This document shows, piece by piece, positions 8,677-17,471 of a stretch of DNA of 46,278 bases (positions are counted from its first letter, which is position 1; the number at the start of each line of letters is the position of its first letter). The DNA lies in contig CAKZOD010000095.1 in the NCBI GenBank assembly GCA_937136055.1, positions 1 to 46,278 of the forward strand, in the 5' to 3' direction. The translations under genes and the position numbers were made by a program. Source of the stretch: an uncultured Oceanospirillaceae bacterium. GTDB taxonomy: Bacteria > Pseudomonadota > Gammaproteobacteria > Pseudomonadales > Balneatricaceae. The notes beneath the pieces are model-generated. The model was not told where the DNA came from, did no database searches, and saw nothing but the letters and a program-made list of their open reading frames with translations.

Positions 8677-8779
8677 GTGTTACCTTACTTCAGGTGAGGG
8701 TAACAAATGTAACAAGTGTTACTTTTATGCTTGTTTGTATGGTTACCATTGGTAACACATGTCAAAAATCAGGTAACAC
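8677..8779. promoter_or_regulatory. Cluster of GTGTTACC/GGTAACAC operator-like elements
   Basis: The octamer GTGTTACC occurs at 8677-8684, with the partial copy GTGTTAC at 8716-8722. The reverse complement GGTAACAC occurs at 8751-8758 and 8772-8779, and a related GGGTAACA lies at 8698-8705. Two copies form a tight inverted repeat GTTACC-ATT-GGTAAC at 8742-8756. The cluster lies 130-235 bp upstream of the GAF-GGDEF-EAL start codon. This looks like a multi-site operator. No cognate regulator is identifiable. Confidence 0.5.
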
Positions 8780-8786
8780 TCCTATG

Positions 8787-8808
8787 TTTATTTTACATGT
8801 AAAATAAA
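8787..8808. repeat. 22-bp perfect palindrome
   Basis: The 22 bp centred between 8797 and 8798 are identical to their own reverse complement; the core is TTTTACATGTAAAA. It lies 8 bp beyond the last GGTAACAC element. A dyad without a loop suggests a dimeric regulator site rather than an RNA hairpin. Confidence 0.5.
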
Positions 8809-9413
8809 TAAGTTATTGTATTTAAATGACTAAATAAAACTGGCACACCTGATGCAATAGTATAGATATAATAAAAATAAGACGCATAACTACAAAATCA
8901 CTAATAAAAATAACAATAGATGATGTAGATAAAACTTTCTGATACTTAGGTAGCAGATAGATAAGCTCCAAAAAATAATAATAAAATAGTCGAGCTAAAC
9001 AGAGCTGGTCGCAGTCAACACGAAGCAAATAATAAAAATAATGCTAATATTGTTGATCAGCTAATCTTCCTTTATTATCTTTTTGAATCTCATTTTATTC
9101 TTCATTAATCCCTTAAATTATTTATATGTCTTAACTCAAAGACCCTATCTAGTACTTTATAAAGTCGATGTGTGTGACAGATATTAACTTCAGAATTCTC
9201 CCATAATATGTAAAATTACATAACGCACTGAAAAGAAGGGTTTTTAACGCCAAGGTGCTGGAATAAATGAGTTAGAGCACCAGAATAACTGACACTCTCA
9301 TATTAAGATCTGAAGGTATTAACAGTTGAAAGAGATAAGCATTAGCGAAGATGTATTGATACACAACTAGAAGAGGTAAAAAAAATCCCAATCTTTGTTG
9401 ATCACTACAGTTA

Positions 9414-9448
9414 GCTCCATCCTATAATTGGATATTTAAAGATGGAGC
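9414..9448. terminator. Stem-loop behind the glycine-rich protein gene
   Basis: A perfect 8-bp stem, GCTCCATC (9414-9421) with GATGGAGC (9441-9448), lies 15 bp beyond the stop codon of the minus-strand gene. The T-tract is poor, so it is a probable rather than certain terminator. Confidence 0.5.
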
Positions 9449-9462
9449 CTTTAGTCCTTCAT

Positions 9463-10191
9463 TTATTTATTTTTACCGCCTTTTCCTCCACCATTACCGC
9501 CATTACCGCCATTACCGCCATTACCGCCTTTGCTTCCGCCATTGCCATTATTGCTTTTTGGGCTACTGCTATTATTTTTTTCTTTGCGACTATTTTGCTT
9601 TTTCTCGACAGCTAAGTTTTTGCGGTTTGTTACTGATTGAGTATTGGGCGTCATAACCTGTTTTTTAGTTACTATTTTATTGTGTCCTAACCCTAGCAAA
9701 CCTGGGTGGACACCCAATGCTTTAGCTATTTCGCCCCAGCCCATACCAGACTCTCGCATCTGCGTAATACTTTCTGGAGATGCTTCTGAAATAGTAGTGA
9801 GCTGTTGATTAGCTTTATCTAAGCCGCTTTGCGCAACATTTAAAGCATCTAATGCTTTAGCAACATTTTCTTCAGCTTTAAGTAGAGCGTCGCTATCTGC
9901 GGGGTCTGTTGCTTCAAGGTCAGATTGTGCTTGATTGAGCGTAAGCTTTGCATCATCTACCAAAAACTGTGATATTTCGATTGTCTGCTGTGCTTTCTCA
10001 GCGGCCTCAATTAGGCCATCTGCTATGTTCGCTACTTTTTGAATTTGTGCGGGGTTGTTCAATGTAAGCTTTTCTTCTACTTGAGAAGGCTCGTCTGTAT
10101 TCGCATCATTGAGTGAGTTCTCTACGGCATTAGTATTGCCAATGAAGCTACTGCAAATCATAAACGCTATTGAGCTTGGTATTTTTTTCAT
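9463..10191 (-). CDS. Secreted coiled-coil protein with Gly/Asn-rich C-terminus
   Basis: About 242 residues from the ATG at 10191, which begins MKKIPSSIAFMICSS, a signal peptide; in-frame starts further upstream would put a charged tail before it. After cleavage come an acidic segment, a long Ala/Gln-rich helical region (about 35-135) likely to form a coiled coil, a short block reading MGWGEIAKALGVHPGLLGLGH, a basic Asn/Lys/Ser stretch and a C-terminus of repeated GGN. The GGN tail is encoded by four perfect 9-bp DNA repeats (CCATTACCG, 9491-9526). Exported; function not recognised. A surface or matrix role is possible but is only inference. Confidence 0.65.
   Translation of the reverse strand: MKKIPSSIAFMICSSFIGNTNAVENSLNDANTDEPSQVEEKLTLNNPAQIQKVANIADGLIEAAEKAQQTIEISQFLVDDAKLTLNQAQSDLEATDPADSDALLKAEENVAKALDALNVAQSGLDKANQQLTTISEASPESITQMRESGMGWGEIAKALGVHPGLLGLGHNKIVTKKQVMTPNTQSVTNRKNLAVEKKQNSRKEKNNSSSPKSNNGNGGSKGGNGGNGGNGGNGGGKGGKNK
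9491..9526. repeat. Four perfect 9-bp tandem repeats within a gene
   Basis: Four contiguous copies of CCATTACCG on the plus strand encode GGN triplets on the minus strand. Copy number changes keep the reading frame, so tail length may vary between strains. Confidence 0.8.
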
Positions 10192-10330
10192 GAGTTTTCT
10201 CTTCATTAGATATGAGTTATCGCTTTTATAGCTAGTCAGCAAGCATCTATTTAGAAACAGGTGTCTACAACAGCTCTCTCTTTGAGTCTAACTAAATACT
10301 AGTTGGTGCCTTTAATTATAACAGCCAATC

Positions 10331-11536
10331 TTATCTTAAACCCGGCAGTTTCATAAAAAACGGCACATTCTTCTCTGTCAATTTCGCTGTGATCGCTTTC
10401 TTGAGAGGTGCCAAATTGTTCGCCAATCGCATCGTCATCTTACGTGCAACTTTTGCTCCAAAAGTATCGTTGGTAAATAACCCAACCACTAAGTTGGTGC
10501 CGTGATACATAGGTCTTGTTGATAGCATGTGCTTGCGCTGGTAGCGCTCAAGCAATTGCATACTGCCGATATCAGTACCTTTTTCAATAGCTTTAATAAT
10601 CTCATTTGCGAGTGTTTGCTGGCTGCGCAAACCTAAGTTAAAGCCGTGTGCTGTCACAGGGTGCATACCAACGGCAGCGTCACCAATAACTGCAAACCTT
10701 TGACTAATGAAGCGCTTAGCATGTACGCCAACCAAAGGGTATAAATGACGGACTCCCGCGAGTTGCATATCGCCTAATTGTCCTTTTAAGCGCTGTTGGA
10801 TATCGCTCGAAAATTGCTCATCACTCAAGCGCTGAATAGACTCTGCTTCATCAGAGCTCACTGTCACAACAATTGATGATTTGTTGCCCTGCATTGGTAG
10901 CACAGCGAGGGTGCGACCATAATGGAAGCATTCCAACGCTGTTTGATGATGAGGTAAGCTGTGAGTCATACGACAGACGATAGCACTGCGGGAGAAATCG
11001 TTCATACTGGCGGCGATTCCCATTTTGCGTCGCGTTTGTGAGAAGCGGCTATCGGCAGATACTAACAAGTCACACTCGATGCGCTCATCACTCAATTCAA
11101 CCCAAGCATGGCTTTCACAGCTCGCTAAATCTGTCACTTGGCTATCACAGCGTAATGTGACATTGCTCAGGGGCTTGACTGCTTTATAAAGGGCTTGGCG
11201 AATGATGTGGTTTGGAACCAAATAACCTAAGGCTTCTAAATCTGCTTGATCGTTGTCAAAACTTAGACTGTAAGCTGAGTCTCCGTCGAATACTTTAGCG
11301 GCGCAAATCGGAGCAACGTCATCCTTATCGATGTGCTGCCACGCCCCTATTTCACGCATTGAATCTAGAGATGCATGAGTTAACGCAATTTCTCTACCGT
11401 CTTCTGTTGGGTTTTCGATACTCTTTAATGGTGAGCTATCAAGTACAAGAACTCTTAAAGAGGTGTTGGCTAACGAACAGGCAAAGCTTAATCCTGCAGG
11501 GCCCGCCCCTATGATTATTACATCGTATTTCATCAT
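10331..11536 (-). CDS. ubiM: FAD-dependent UbiH/UbiF-family hydroxylase, UbiM-like
   Basis: 401 residues. N-terminal FAD-binding motif DVIIIGAGPAGLSFA (5-19), then DGREIALTHASLDSM, and the second FAD motif AVIGDAAVGMHPVTAHGFNLGLRS near residue 285, all diagnostic of the UbiH/UbiF/VisC/COQ6 monooxygenases that hydroxylate the ubiquinone ring. The FSRSAIVCRMTHSLPHHQTALECFHYGRTLAVLP stretch resembles UbiM, a variant that can serve as C5-hydroxylase in place of UbiF or Coq7. The exact ring position cannot be decided from sequence. AAAGGGTG precedes the first of two adjacent ATG codons. No other ubi gene is nearby. Confidence 0.75.
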   Translation of the reverse strand: MMKYDVIIIGAGPAGLSFACSLANTSLRVLVLDSSPLKSIENPTEDGREIALTHASLDSMREIGAWQHIDKDDVAPICAAKVFDGDSAYSLSFDNDQADLEALGYLVPNHIIRQALYKAVKPLSNVTLRCDSQVTDLASCESHAWVELSDERIECDLLVSADSRFSQTRRKMGIAASMNDFSRSAIVCRMTHSLPHHQTALECFHYGRTLAVLPMQGNKSSIVVTVSSDEAESIQRLSDEQFSSDIQQRLKGQLGDMQLAGVRHLYPLVGVHAKRFISQRFAVIGDAAVGMHPVTAHGFNLGLRSQQTLANEIIKAIEKGTDIGSMQLLERYQRKHMLSTRPMYHGTNLVVGLFTNDTFGAKVARKMTMRLANNLAPLKKAITAKLTEKNVPFFMKLPGLR

Positions 11537-11665
11537 TTATCACCCTTTCTTGCGTATCGAAATGTCTTTTTAAAAGTAGCGATATGCTACGCCTAATTGA
11601 TGATAAAAAATCAGACATACATCAAGAATCGATGAATCAGGAGTGTAAACTGCTAGCTAAAAGCT

Positions 11666-13561
11666 TTAGCGCTGTTGCCAGTTGACTGCGGCGGGCAGTA
11701 ATGTCATCTCATTGAAGGTAACAGTGTGTGCGTTGTAATTAAAAGTGAAACGGTGTTGCTGAGTATCACGTATTCTGACCCCTTCAGGCAGCTGTATTGT
11801 GGGAATCTTTTCTTGAGCGCACAGTTCAGTAAAAAGATTCGCTAACGCGCCTTGATCGAGCCATGCACACAAATATTGGCACTTTGCTTGACCAATACGT
11901 ATGGCTCTTCCGTCTTTTGTCGATTCAATAATAGGGTCATTTTGTGAAGTCGTTTCTAACCAATGCTGTGCATTATTGCCACCGTTTAGCGGGATTTTTA
12001 CCTGAGGGCGCAGTGATTGAACATGTTTAATACGGCTGTTAATACCAGGCATAATTGACTGGCAGTTTAAGGTAAAGTCTTCAGTTTTTGAGCCGCTGCG
12101 AGGGCCTGCTATTACCGTACCGCCAAATTGCTCAAGCGCTTGTTCGAGGGAATCATTAAAGTGCATTAAACCAGGTATCAGTACTAATTTATAAGCACTT
12201 AAAGTCTGTTGCTGAGGGCTGATGATATCAATCGATAAACCTAAACTACGTAAAGCTTGATAATAGCTAAAGACTAAAGTGAAATAGTCAAAACTAGTTC
12301 CTTGGGGTTGAGTTTGCCACGCCCATTGGGAATTGTAGTCAAATACGATAGCAACACTCGCAGGAGCGATATCACAATCGGGCAGCTCGGCAAGCTCACT
12401 TGATATTTTCTGCACATCAGCAAGACCGGGAGCAGGGCTGTTATCAGGGTAATATAGGCCTGCATGCATTTGCTCTTGAGCAAATGGCGCTTGGCGCCAG
12501 CGGAAGTAGCAGACAGTTTCAGCACCGTGGGCAAATGCTTCCCAGCTCCATAATCTGACCATGTTGGGTAGTGGTGCTGGGTTGTAGGGTGCCCAGTTTA
12601 CAGGTCCTGGTTGTTGCTCCATTATCCACAGCCTGTCGTTCCCTACACTTCTGTATAAATCGTGGTGAAAGGCTTGAAAATCTGGATCACCTTGTTGCGA
12701 AAATAGTTGTTTATGAGTATCTGAGCTCTCAGAGCGATCTTCTAAAAAGCCCAGTGGATAGCTATCCCAACTGGCAATGTCCAAATCGTTGCCAACATCA
12801 AAATGGTCAAAATCAGTGATGCGGCCCATATAGTTGTGGATCAGAGGTGCGCTGGTGTGCTGGCGTAATATATCGACTTGCAAACGATTAAACGACACGA
12901 CTTGGTCAGAGCTAAAGCGTTGAAAGTCTAACAGATGGCTGGGGTTCGGCTCTGTTACACAGCTATTGGGAAGAGCGATTTGTTCAAAGTTATTGTACTG
13001 CATTGACCAAAAGACATTCCCCCAGCGCTGATTGAGCACCTCAATTTTTTGGTATTTCTCTTTTAACCACTTTATAAAGGCAGTAAGTGATGCTTCACTG
13101 TAGGAAAGGGTTGTGTCATGGCAGCTATATTCATTGTCAATTTGCCATGCCAAAATATTGGGGTGTTTGGCATAGCGCTCAGCCATTAAAGTGCAGATGC
13201 GAGCGCATTCAAGCCGATAAGGCTGGTGGCTAAAACAGTAGTGACGGCGCGAGCCAAACTTTCTGGTTTGCCCTTGGGCATCTTTTGCGAGCATTTGCGG
13301 ATGCTTATCTATCATCCAACGAGGAGGTGTAGCAGTGGGCGTACCTAGAATAATTTTTAAACCCGCAGCACTAAGTGTTTCAATCGCCTTATCAAGCCAT
13401 TGCCAGTTGAGATGGTAGGGCTCTGGTTCTATCACTCCCCATGAGAATTCACCAATGCGCACCCAGCTTATACCTGCTTCAACCATCTTCTTAGCATCAC
13501 TTTCCCACATTGATTGTGGCCATTGTTCTGGGTAGTAACAAGTTCCTAAAGTACGCTTCAT
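11666..13561 (-). CDS. Beta-galactosidase, glycoside hydrolase family 42
   Basis: 631 residues, no signal peptide, so cytoplasmic. TIM-barrel N-terminal domain (about 5-380) with GTCYYPEQWP, the general acid/base Glu144 in LAWQIDNEY and the nucleophile Glu315 in LWIMEQQPGPVNWAPYNP; then a trimerisation domain (about 385-570) and a small C-terminal domain. These are hallmarks of GH42, which releases terminal beta-galactose from oligosaccharides. It lies next to an oxidative galactose operon on the same strand but is separated from it by a plus-strand SBP gene, so it has its own promoter in the 539-bp gap upstream. It would act on galactosides imported by the nearby CUT1 transporter or another uptake system. 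Confidence 0.93.
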   Translation of the reverse strand: MKRTLGTCYYPEQWPQSMWESDAKKMVEAGISWVRIGEFSWGVIEPEPYHLNWQWLDKAIETLSAAGLKIILGTPTATPPRWMIDKHPQMLAKDAQGQTRKFGSRRHYCFSHQPYRLECARICTLMAERYAKHPNILAWQIDNEYSCHDTTLSYSEASLTAFIKWLKEKYQKIEVLNQRWGNVFWSMQYNNFEQIALPNSCVTEPNPSHLLDFQRFSSDQVVSFNRLQVDILRQHTSAPLIHNYMGRITDFDHFDVGNDLDIASWDSYPLGFLEDRSESSDTHKQLFSQQGDPDFQAFHHDLYRSVGNDRLWIMEQQPGPVNWAPYNPAPLPNMVRLWSWEAFAHGAETVCYFRWRQAPFAQEQMHAGLYYPDNSPAPGLADVQKISSELAELPDCDIAPASVAIVFDYNSQWAWQTQPQGTSFDYFTLVFSYYQALRSLGLSIDIISPQQQTLSAYKLVLIPGLMHFNDSLEQALEQFGGTVIAGPRSGSKTEDFTLNCQSIMPGINSRIKHVQSLRPQVKIPLNGGNNAQHWLETTSQNDPIIESTKDGRAIRIGQAKCQYLCAWLDQGALANLFTELCAQEKIPTIQLPEGVRIRDTQQHRFTFNYNAHTVTFNEMTLLPAAVNWQQR

Positions 13562-14100
13562 GACATTCCTCTCAGAGTGTTAAGGGGAGTTATAGAAAGC
13601 AGCGAAAAAGTGCCAGAAGCCTCTTCGTTACCTCCCTAGACGAACATAAACTTTTATTTTATTTAATATCATAACACCATGAATAGAAGGTCTTTTCCAT
13701 TAAATAAAGGCTTAATATTAAGAAAGTTTTGAGGCTGAGATAATCGAAATATTTAAGGCTAAAAGTAAATATCGAAAGCTGATGTAACAGTGTCTGTTTT
13801 GCACCAGAGACAGTTTTAATAATTAGAATAGAAAAAGCATTTGGCGCAATTTTTAATGCTATTACGTTTTGACATGTTTTTCTGCTTTCTTGTGCACTTG
13901 GTTGATCTCCTAACAATTCTAGAAAAATTGACCTACGCTTAGTAAGTATCAGTTCATCTGTTAGCGATAATTCTGATCGAAATATGGAGGTGTTCTAAAG
14001 GGGAAAGTTTCAGCTAGCATGGTTTGAAGGGAGCTAATAGTAACTGTCGTAAGCGGTGGTGATGCAAATGCTTAAATGGATTTAACAAGAGGAGAGGAAA
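13562..14100. other. Intergenic region between GH42 and SBP genes
   Basis: 539 bp without a supported gene. An 85-codon minus-strand frame at 13659-13916 starts with TTG, lacks a plausible ribosome-binding site and has no recognisable features. A 12-bp palindrome CTTAATATTAAG lies at 13711-13722. Promoters for the two divergent genes must lie here but none stands out. Confidence 0.55.
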
Positions 14101-14853
14101 ATGGCCTATTTGAAATCAGTTGGCTTAGGATGCTTACTTGTATGGGGGTTGCTTTTAAACCAACAAGCGTGGGCACAAAAAGTAACAATGGTAACGACAC
14201 CTTGGGAGCCTTTCTTTTCAGCTAATTTGCCGCAAGGTGGCGTGATAACTGAAATCGCGACAGCGGCTTTTGAAAGAGAAGGGCATCAGGCGAGTATTGA
14301 GTGGTACCCCTGGGTGAGGGCACTAAAGTTAGTGGAATACGGTAGTGCTGATGTGGTTATGGGAGCCTACTATTCAGATGAGCGTGCACAAAACTATCTT
14401 TACAGCGATCCTATTTACGATATCGAAGTTGGCCTTATGGCGCTTTCTGAGCTTGGGGTTGATCACTATCAGGAGTTGCAAGATTTAAAACAATATCGGA
14501 TAGGAACGATGAGGGGATGGGTTTACACAGATGAATTTGATAATGCGGACTTTCTCGATAAACGACTGATTGTTAATCAAGTCGCAGCAGTGAGGATGCT
14601 GTTTGCAAATCGAATAGATTTATTGGCAGCTTCCGTCCCTGTGTTTAAGCATGAAGTGAGTTTATTAAAAGATAAGGTAACGGCAGAAAACATAGTTTTA
14701 AAGCCTCTGCTGGGTAAGAAGCAGCTCTATCTCATGTTTAGCAAAGTAGGAGGGCATACTGCACAGTTAGTGAAATCATTTAATAGTGGTCTCGCTAAAA
14801 TCCGTGCAGATGGCACATTTGACAAAATACTGACTAAACATGGTTTTGATTAA
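14101..14853 (+). CDS. Solitary periplasmic solute-binding protein (SBP_bac_3 family)
   Basis: 250 residues with a signal peptide ending at AWAQ (about residue 25). Mature domain: MVTTPWEPFFSANLPQGGVITEIATAAF, the EWYPWVRALKLVEYGSADVVMGAYYSDERAQNYLYS stretch and a C-terminal LAKIRADGTFDKILTKHGF, all of the SBP_bac_3 type. A strong GAGGAGAGG site precedes the ATG. Third orphan of this family in the window, again with no ABC partners. It ends 4 bp inside the 3' end of the convergent SMP-30 gene. Despite its position it need not bind sugars, because sugar binding proteins of CUT1 systems are a different family. Confidence 0.82.
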   Translation: MAYLKSVGLGCLLVWGLLLNQQAWAQKVTMVTTPWEPFFSANLPQGGVITEIATAAFEREGHQASIEWYPWVRALKLVEYGSADVVMGAYYSDERAQNYLYSDPIYDIEVGLMALSELGVDHYQELQDLKQYRIGTMRGWVYTDEFDNADFLDKRLIVNQVAAVRMLFANRIDLLAASVPVFKHEVSLLKDKVTAENIVLKPLLGKKQLYLMFSKVGGHTAQLVKSFNSGLAKIRADGTFDKILTKHGFD

Positions 14854-15716
14854 ACCGCTATATTTACGCTAGGTTCTGCTACCCCAACGCAGTCAAGATC
14901 GCTATAAAATGTTTGACCAGCAGGTTGGCTAGCTGCCTCACTGGGCGATAACCACGCCTTTGAAGTGGTTATAAATAAACGTTGCAGGTTACTCCCACCA
15001 AAAGCAGGGCAGGTTGAGTGTTCAGTAGGTACTTCAACAGCTTGCATAAATTCACCATTGGGTGAGTATTGAGCAATGCGAGCAGCTCCCCACTGCGCAA
15101 CCCACATATTTCCTTGTACATCAATCACGGCGCCGTCTGGGTTTAAGTTTGGCTCAGTTAAATCAAGGTAAATCTCAGGCTCTCCTGTTGGCCAACCATC
15201 ATCTTGGTTTAAGCCTTGACGCCAAATAATCTGCTCAGCAGTGTCTGTGTAATAAGCGAAGCGCTTATCAGGTGAGAAACAAATAGCGTTAGTAATTGTA
15301 ATGTCGCTCACAAGTTTACGCAGCTCACCACGATAGTATCGATAAATGGCCCCGGCCTTGGGTTGAGCATCATACCCCATGGTGCCTATCCAGAAGCCAC
15401 CATAGGGGTCTGCACGGCCATCATTGGAGCGATTAAGTGGTTTGTCAGCTTCTAAATCGCAAACGAATTGTTGCTGGTGGGTGAGCAAATTGAATATAAA
15501 AAGAGCGCTTTGGCTGGCGATTAAAAGGTGTTGTTCATCTATCCAACCTGCTGCTGAAACGTTTTCATCAAAATGCCATTGCTGAGTTTCTGTACCGTTA
15601 CTAGCTTTGCAAAATAAAGAGCTTTTTAAAATATCAAACCAGTAGAGCTTTTGATTTACAGGGTGCCAAAGTGGCCCTTCGCCAAGCTCACAAGGGGTGT
15701 CATCAAAAACGTGCAT
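14850..15716 (-). CDS. SMP-30/gluconolactonase family sugar lactonase
   Basis: 288 residues forming the six-bladed propeller of the SMP-30/LRE family. The metal-site motifs are visible: CELGEGPLWHP with its Glu, NRSNDGRADPYGGFWIGTMG, TITNAICFSPD with its Asn, and NPDGAVIDVQGNMWVAQWGA with its Asp. Members hydrolyse aldonolactones; here it would open D-galactono-lactone to galactonate after the SDR dehydrogenase step. It is the last gene of the minus-strand operon, 90 bp behind the aldolase gene, and that gap is half filled by a 7-bp tandem repeat. AAGG precedes the ATG. Confidence 0.88.
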   Translation of the reverse strand: MHVFDDTPCELGEGPLWHPVNQKLYWFDILKSSLFCKASNGTETQQWHFDENVSAAGWIDEQHLLIASQSALFIFNLLTHQQQFVCDLEADKPLNRSNDGRADPYGGFWIGTMGYDAQPKAGAIYRYYRGELRKLVSDITITNAICFSPDKRFAYYTDTAEQIIWRQGLNQDDGWPTGEPEIYLDLTEPNLNPDGAVIDVQGNMWVAQWGAARIAQYSPNGEFMQAVEVPTEHSTCPAFGGSNLQRLFITTSKAWLSPSEAASQPAGQTFYSDLDCVGVAEPSVNIAV

Positions 15717-15756
15717 AAATATATACTACCTTTTTAGAGTTTATTTTTATTATTGT

Positions 15757-15807
15757 GCAACTCGCAACTCGCAACTCGCAACTCGCAACTCGCAACTCGC
15801 AACTCGC
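15757..15807. repeat. Seven perfect 7-bp tandem repeats directly behind the aldolase stop codon
   Basis: Seven contiguous copies of GCAACTC (15757-15805) plus a partial GC that overlaps the last base of the aldolase TAG stop codon (15807). In transcript sense the unit reads GCGAGTT. The same unit recurs at 18279-18334 and in degenerate form at 32886-32913. Confidence 0.95.
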
Positions 15808-16415
15808 TACATTGTAGCTTTATCGTAAGCGGCGACTATTTCTTTTGCAATACGTTGCACTTTTTCAACGCTATCACCAGGTTTATAAAGTGCTGAGCCG
15901 ATACCAAAGCCTTGTATACCCGCTTGTAACCACTGAGCAAAGTTACTGGCACTCGCTCCGCCTACTGCAAACAGAGGTGTTGTTTTTGGAAGTACGACCG
16001 CCATAGCAGCAACCCCCGAAGGGCCGATAGTTGAAGCCGGGAAAATTTTCAAACCATCGGCGCCTGCATCTATCGCATTAAAACATTCACTGGGTGTTAG
16101 CACCCCTGGGTAGGAGAGCATATTGAGGGCTTTAGTTCTGGCGACAACGCTAGCGTTAAAATTTGGTGAGACTATCATGCTGGCGCCTGTGTTTGCGACA
16201 GCATCAACTTGATCACTATTGAGCACAGTACCAGCCCCAAAAATGGCTTGATCCCCAAAGTGCTTAACCATGGTTTCAATACTTTTTAGTGGCTCTGGTG
16301 AGTTTAGTGGCACTTCTATTTTGTTGATACCGCTGTCGATGAGAACTTGGGTGATATCGATAGCTTCACTAGGGTGAATACCGCGTAAAATTGCAATGAG
16401 TTGACGCTGTTGCAT
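15807..16415 (-). CDS. dgoA: 2-dehydro-3-deoxy-6-phosphogalactonate aldolase
   Basis: 202 residues, a class I aldolase of the KDPG/KDPGal family: IAILRGI at the start, KIEVPLNSP with catalytic Glu34, GAGTVL, and the Schiff-base Lys123 in GADGLKIFPAS. The EVPLNSPEPL form is typical of DgoA rather than Eda. It splits 2-keto-3-deoxy-6-phosphogalactonate into pyruvate and glyceraldehyde-3-phosphate, the last step of the De Ley-Doudoroff route. The ATG follows TAGGAGC; the upstream kinase gene ends only 10 bp away, so the two are tightly coupled. Confidence 0.93.
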   Translation of the reverse strand: MQQRQLIAILRGIHPSEAIDITQVLIDSGINKIEVPLNSPEPLKSIETMVKHFGDQAIFGAGTVLNSDQVDAVANTGASMIVSPNFNASVVARTKALNMLSYPGVLTPSECFNAIDAGADGLKIFPASTIGPSGVAAMAVVLPKTTPLFAVGGASASNFAQWLQAGIQGFGIGSALYKPGDSVEKVQRIAKEIVAAYDKATM

Positions 16416-16425
16416 CTAAAAGCTC

Positions 16426-17370
16426 CTATGAAGAAAATGATAACTGATGATATGCAAGGGCTAAGCCCTGCAGTGTGAGCTTTTCACTGTCTTGCTGGCT
16501 GCTGCTAACCTCGCATAGCGTGAGTGCTTGAGAGTATCTTTTAGCAAGAGTAGACTCGCCGATAATGACAACTTGCCTACCCTTCCAAAGCTGTTTGCTA
16601 CTGGCGAGCTCTAGCCCTATCAAATAGCCCGATAGTGCTGCGTTAGCGCTCCCCGTATGTAAATTGTTGAGCAGTGCTTGCGCGCGCAGAGAAAATAATT
16701 TTGCGCTAATGCTTTGTGGTTCGTCGATGCTCTGCTTTAGTGCTTTTGAGAAGCACTGATCATCCCATTGATGAGTGTCGATGGAATGTCTTAGCACCGA
16801 CTGCTGGGCAAGTAATGCATATAGCTCGCCGGTCAAAAAAGTCTGAAAGTGAGTCACTTGGGCATTATCCACTAAGACCCATTTAGCATGTGTCCCTGGC
16901 AGGCAAATAATACCGCTGAAATTTGGTTGGCTCGCAATAAAGCCCGCTACCTGAGTTTCTTCTCCACGCATAACATCGGCAGGAGAAAGCTGCTTTATGC
17001 CTGGACAAATGTGCACTTCAATACGAGGGTCTTGGGTAGTCACTTGCATGGATTGCGTTGCTGCAGGGCAAGGTGCTGTTACATAACTGACTTCCATCCA
17101 GCCTTGTCGGGAACCTAGCATTCCACAGGCAAGTACTTTCGTGGTTGAGTTAGAGGATAACCATGGCGCGATTTGAGTGAGTAGAACATCTTCAAAATCA
17201 CTAGGCTGTAGATTATTCATACCTTGCTCACAGCTGCGGTGATCGAGTATGTCCCCTTCCTTGTTCATGTGCCAAACACGTAATCGGCTAGTTCCCCAAT
17301 CAACAGCTATCCAAGTCGTCTTATTCGACGTTGAGCTGTTGTTTATAATGTAATTGCTATTATGGCTCAT
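16426..17370 (-). CDS. dgoK: 2-keto-3-deoxygalactonokinase
   Basis: 314 residues of the DgoK family: the N-terminal phosphate-binding WIAVDWGTSRLRVW, CGMLGSRQGWMEVSYVTAPCPA, and the adenosine-region ICLPGTHAKWV and FQTFLTGELYALL motifs. It phosphorylates 2-keto-3-deoxygalactonate with ATP to feed the aldolase encoded just downstream. Its length matches the family (about 290-330); the first 15 or so residues are polar and poorly conserved. Confidence 0.93.
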   Translation of the reverse strand: MSHNSNYIINNSSTSNKTTWIAVDWGTSRLRVWHMNKEGDILDHRSCEQGMNNLQPSDFEDVLLTQIAPWLSSNSTTKVLACGMLGSRQGWMEVSYVTAPCPAATQSMQVTTQDPRIEVHICPGIKQLSPADVMRGEETQVAGFIASQPNFSGIICLPGTHAKWVLVDNAQVTHFQTFLTGELYALLAQQSVLRHSIDTHQWDDQCFSKALKQSIDEPQSISAKLFSLRAQALLNNLHTGSANAALSGYLIGLELASSKQLWKGRQVVIIGESTLAKRYSQALTLCEVSSSQQDSEKLTLQGLALAYHQLSFSS

Positions 17371-17471
17371 AGGGGTATTTATCCTTTAACTCGTTAACAG
17401 CTTGCGGCTGGGTCATATTTGCGCTGGTTGTAAGGTTGCTTGTTTGTCAGTTCATTTAATTCTGTTTTCAA

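Larger units (their letters stand above)
8547..9462. other. Long AT-rich non-coding region
   Basis: 916 bp without a supported gene. Short frames exist (for example 8822-9028 on the minus strand) but lack ribosome-binding sites and have composition expected of AT-rich DNA. The left part (8677-8808) contains repeated GTTACC/GGTAAC elements and a 22-bp palindrome; the right end holds the terminator of the following minus-strand gene. The middle (about 8850-9400) shows nothing recognisable. Confidence 0.6.

Noticed and set aside
8822..9028. 68-codon hydrophobic minus-strand frame
   Set aside because: AT-rich DNA translates to hydrophobic residues by chance; no start signal; not kept as a small membrane protein.
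13659..13916. 85-codon minus-strand frame in the GH42-SBP gap
   Set aside because: TTG start, no supporting ribosome site or motifs; composition as expected from AT-rich DNA.
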